In this document: positions 5,499 through 6,490 of the stretch, in pieces
How positions within the stretch are numbered: the stretch's first letter is position 1
Layout of the letters: each line of letters starts with the position of its first letter
Assembly: GCA_947455585.1 (NCBI GenBank)
Contig: CANGOY010000110.1
Location: 1-6,490 of the forward strand
DNA length: 6,490 bases
From: Comamonadaceae bacterium
Lineage (GTDB): Bacteria; Pseudomonadota; Gammaproteobacteria; Burkholderiales; Burkholderiaceae_C
Direction: 5' to 3'
Translations under genes and position numbers: made by a program
Notes under the pieces: model-generated
The model's input: the letters and a program-made list of their open reading frames with translations, nothing else
The model's database searches: none
Told to the model about the DNA's origin: nothing

Positions 5499-6479
5499 TT
5501 GAAAGTGCCGTTTGTGCGTTTGCTGTGCGTGAGCTTGTGGCTGGGTTGTTTGGGTTTGGTGATTTCAGCACATGCTGAAAAGCCCTTACCTCAAGCGGCT
5601 GCGCCCAAGCCGCTCATGCAGGCAAAGCAGGTGGTGCCCAATGTGTACTACGTGCAGGGCGTGTCCGAGATGGGTTCGTCGGCCAATCAAAACTTTATCT
5701 CTAACGCTGGCTTTGTGGTCACGCCTGCGGGCGTGGTGGTGATTGACGCTTTGGGCTCGCCCGAGTTGGGCCGTCGCTTATTGGCTGAGATTGCCAAGGT
5801 GACCAACAAGCCGATTCACACCGTGGTGCTGACGCACTACCACGCAGACCATATTTATGGTTTGCAAGTGTTCAAAGATGCGGGTGCACATATCGTGGCG
5901 CATGGTGCTGCGCGTGAGTACCTCAACTCAGACACGGCACGTTTGCGTTTGGAGGCCTCGCGTCAAGAGCTTTGGCCTTGGGTAGATGAGAAGACCCGAT
6001 TGGTGCCCGCTGATGAATGGCTGAACGGTCCTAAAACCTTAACAGTGGGGGGGGTACGTTTTGACATCCAGCCCGTCGGGCCTTCGCACACGGCTGAAGA
6101 CTTGGTGGTCTACTTGCCCCAGCAAAAAGTGCTGTTTGCGGGCGATTTGGTGTTTCGCAACCGCATCCCCTTTGTGGGCCAAGCAGACAGCCGTCACTGG
6201 ATAGAGGCCATGCAAAGTCTGCTCAAGTTTGACACCCGCTGGGTGGTGCCTGGTCATGGCCCAATCTCTAACGATGCCAAGGCCGACATGACCCTCACGC
6301 GTGATTACCTGCTGTATTTGCGTGAGGCCATGGGGCGCGCTGCGAGAGACATGGAACCCTTCGAAAGTGCCTACTCGAACACGAACTGGTCAAAGTTCGA
6401 GAAAATGCCACTTTTCAAATCGGCCAACCGCATGAACGCCTACAACACCTATTTGCTCATGGAGCAAGAAGCCAAGTGA
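5499..6479 (+). CDS. Exported metallo-beta-lactamase-fold hydrolase, SoxH-like
   Basis: A 326-residue secreted metallo-hydrolase. A signal peptide (1-26, hydrophobic core about 8-23) ends in AHA before EK, pointing to the periplasm. The full binuclear zinc site is visible: HYHADH at 113-118 (His113, His115, Asp117, His118), His197 in GPSHTAED, Asp216 in FAGDLVF and His253 in VPGHGP. The arrangement and length resemble the SoxH group of metallo-beta-lactamase proteins, some of which accompany sulfur-oxidation genes and others methanol/quinoprotein systems. The reaction of SoxH is not established, so I give no substrate. It is not typical of ETHE1-type persulfide dioxygenases, which are cytoplasmic, shorter and have a mononuclear iron site. 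The TTG start is supported by AAGGAG. The gene is divergent from yeeE and its stop overlaps the next start by one base. A run of eight G (6047-6054) lies inside the intact frame. Confidence 0.88.
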   Translation: MKVPFVRLLCVSLWLGCLGLVISAHAEKPLPQAAAPKPLMQAKQVVPNVYYVQGVSEMGSSANQNFISNAGFVVTPAGVVVIDALGSPELGRRLLAEIAKVTNKPIHTVVLTHYHADHIYGLQVFKDAGAHIVAHGAAREYLNSDTARLRLEASRQELWPWVDEKTRLVPADEWLNGPKTLTVGGVRFDIQPVGPSHTAEDLVVYLPQQKVLFAGDLVFRNRIPFVGQADSRHWIEAMQSLLKFDTRWVVPGHGPISNDAKADMTLTRDYLLYLREAMGRAARDMEPFESAYSNTNWSKFEKMPLFKSANRMNAYNTYLLMEQEAK

Positions 6480-6490
6480 TGTACACCGCA
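6479..6490 (+). CDS. Possible start of a further gene, cut by the right edge
   Basis: The TGA stop of the hydrolase shares its A with an ATG at 6479-6481 (TGATG), followed by codons for Tyr, Thr and Ala before the window ends. The same junction type is used between the first two genes of the window. No close Shine-Dalgarno site is seen; GGAG at 6461-6464 is rather far. Four codons are too few to identify a product. Confidence 0.4.

Noticed and set aside
5499..6479. Reading the hydrolase as an ETHE1-type persulfide dioxygenase
   Set aside because: It has a signal peptide, an intact binuclear HYHADH zinc motif and about 70-80 extra residues, which fits SoxH-like hydrolases better.

Overview
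The window looks like a chromosomal segment of a betaproteobacterium, most likely Burkholderiales and close to Comamonadaceae (Limnohabitans/Rhodoferax-like). This is inferred from protein style, moderate-to-high GC and gene order (a pyrimidine gene followed by plsC). No species can be named from the sequence alone. There are eight well-supported protein genes, one of them cut by the left edge, plus a possible ninth start at the right edge. No RNA genes, insertion sequences, CRISPR arrays or phage genes were seen. No gene-free gap exceeds about 145 bases.

Left part (1-2011, + strand): the C-terminal part of a dihydroorotase-like protein that has lost metal-binding histidines (PyrC'/PyrX type) overlaps by one base a PlsC-family 1-acylglycerol-3-phosphate acyltransferase. 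Fifteen bases later comes an ArsR-family repressor with four cysteines and an unusual basic, lysine/alanine-rich N-terminal tail of about 55 residues. The repressor gene converges on the sulfur genes, and a hairpin terminator lies between them.

Middle part (2097-5393, - strand, read from right to left): a YeeE/YedE membrane transporter with the three cysteines typical of thiosulfate transporters, a 36-bp near-perfect palindrome, a monohaem cytochrome c (FccA-like), a Tat-exported flavocytochrome c sulfide dehydrogenase flavoprotein (FccB), and a secreted DsrE-family protein. The last three are tightly spaced and form one operon. They predict periplasmic oxidation of sulfide, with electrons passed to cytochrome c and sulfane sulfur possibly handled by the DsrE protein. 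YeeE may move thiosulfate or a related sulfur compound across the inner membrane.

Right part (5499-6490, + strand): a secreted metallo-beta-lactamase-fold hydrolase resembling the SoxH group is transcribed divergently from yeeE. It overlaps by one base a probable further gene that leaves the window. The 105-bp divergent region holds a near-consensus FNR/Anr box placed exactly where a class II activator of yeeE should sit, and a small dyad covering the -10 region. The picture is a compact sulfide/thiosulfate handling island that may respond to oxygen (FNR/Anr) and to reactive sulfur (the ArsR protein); the regulatory links are inference.
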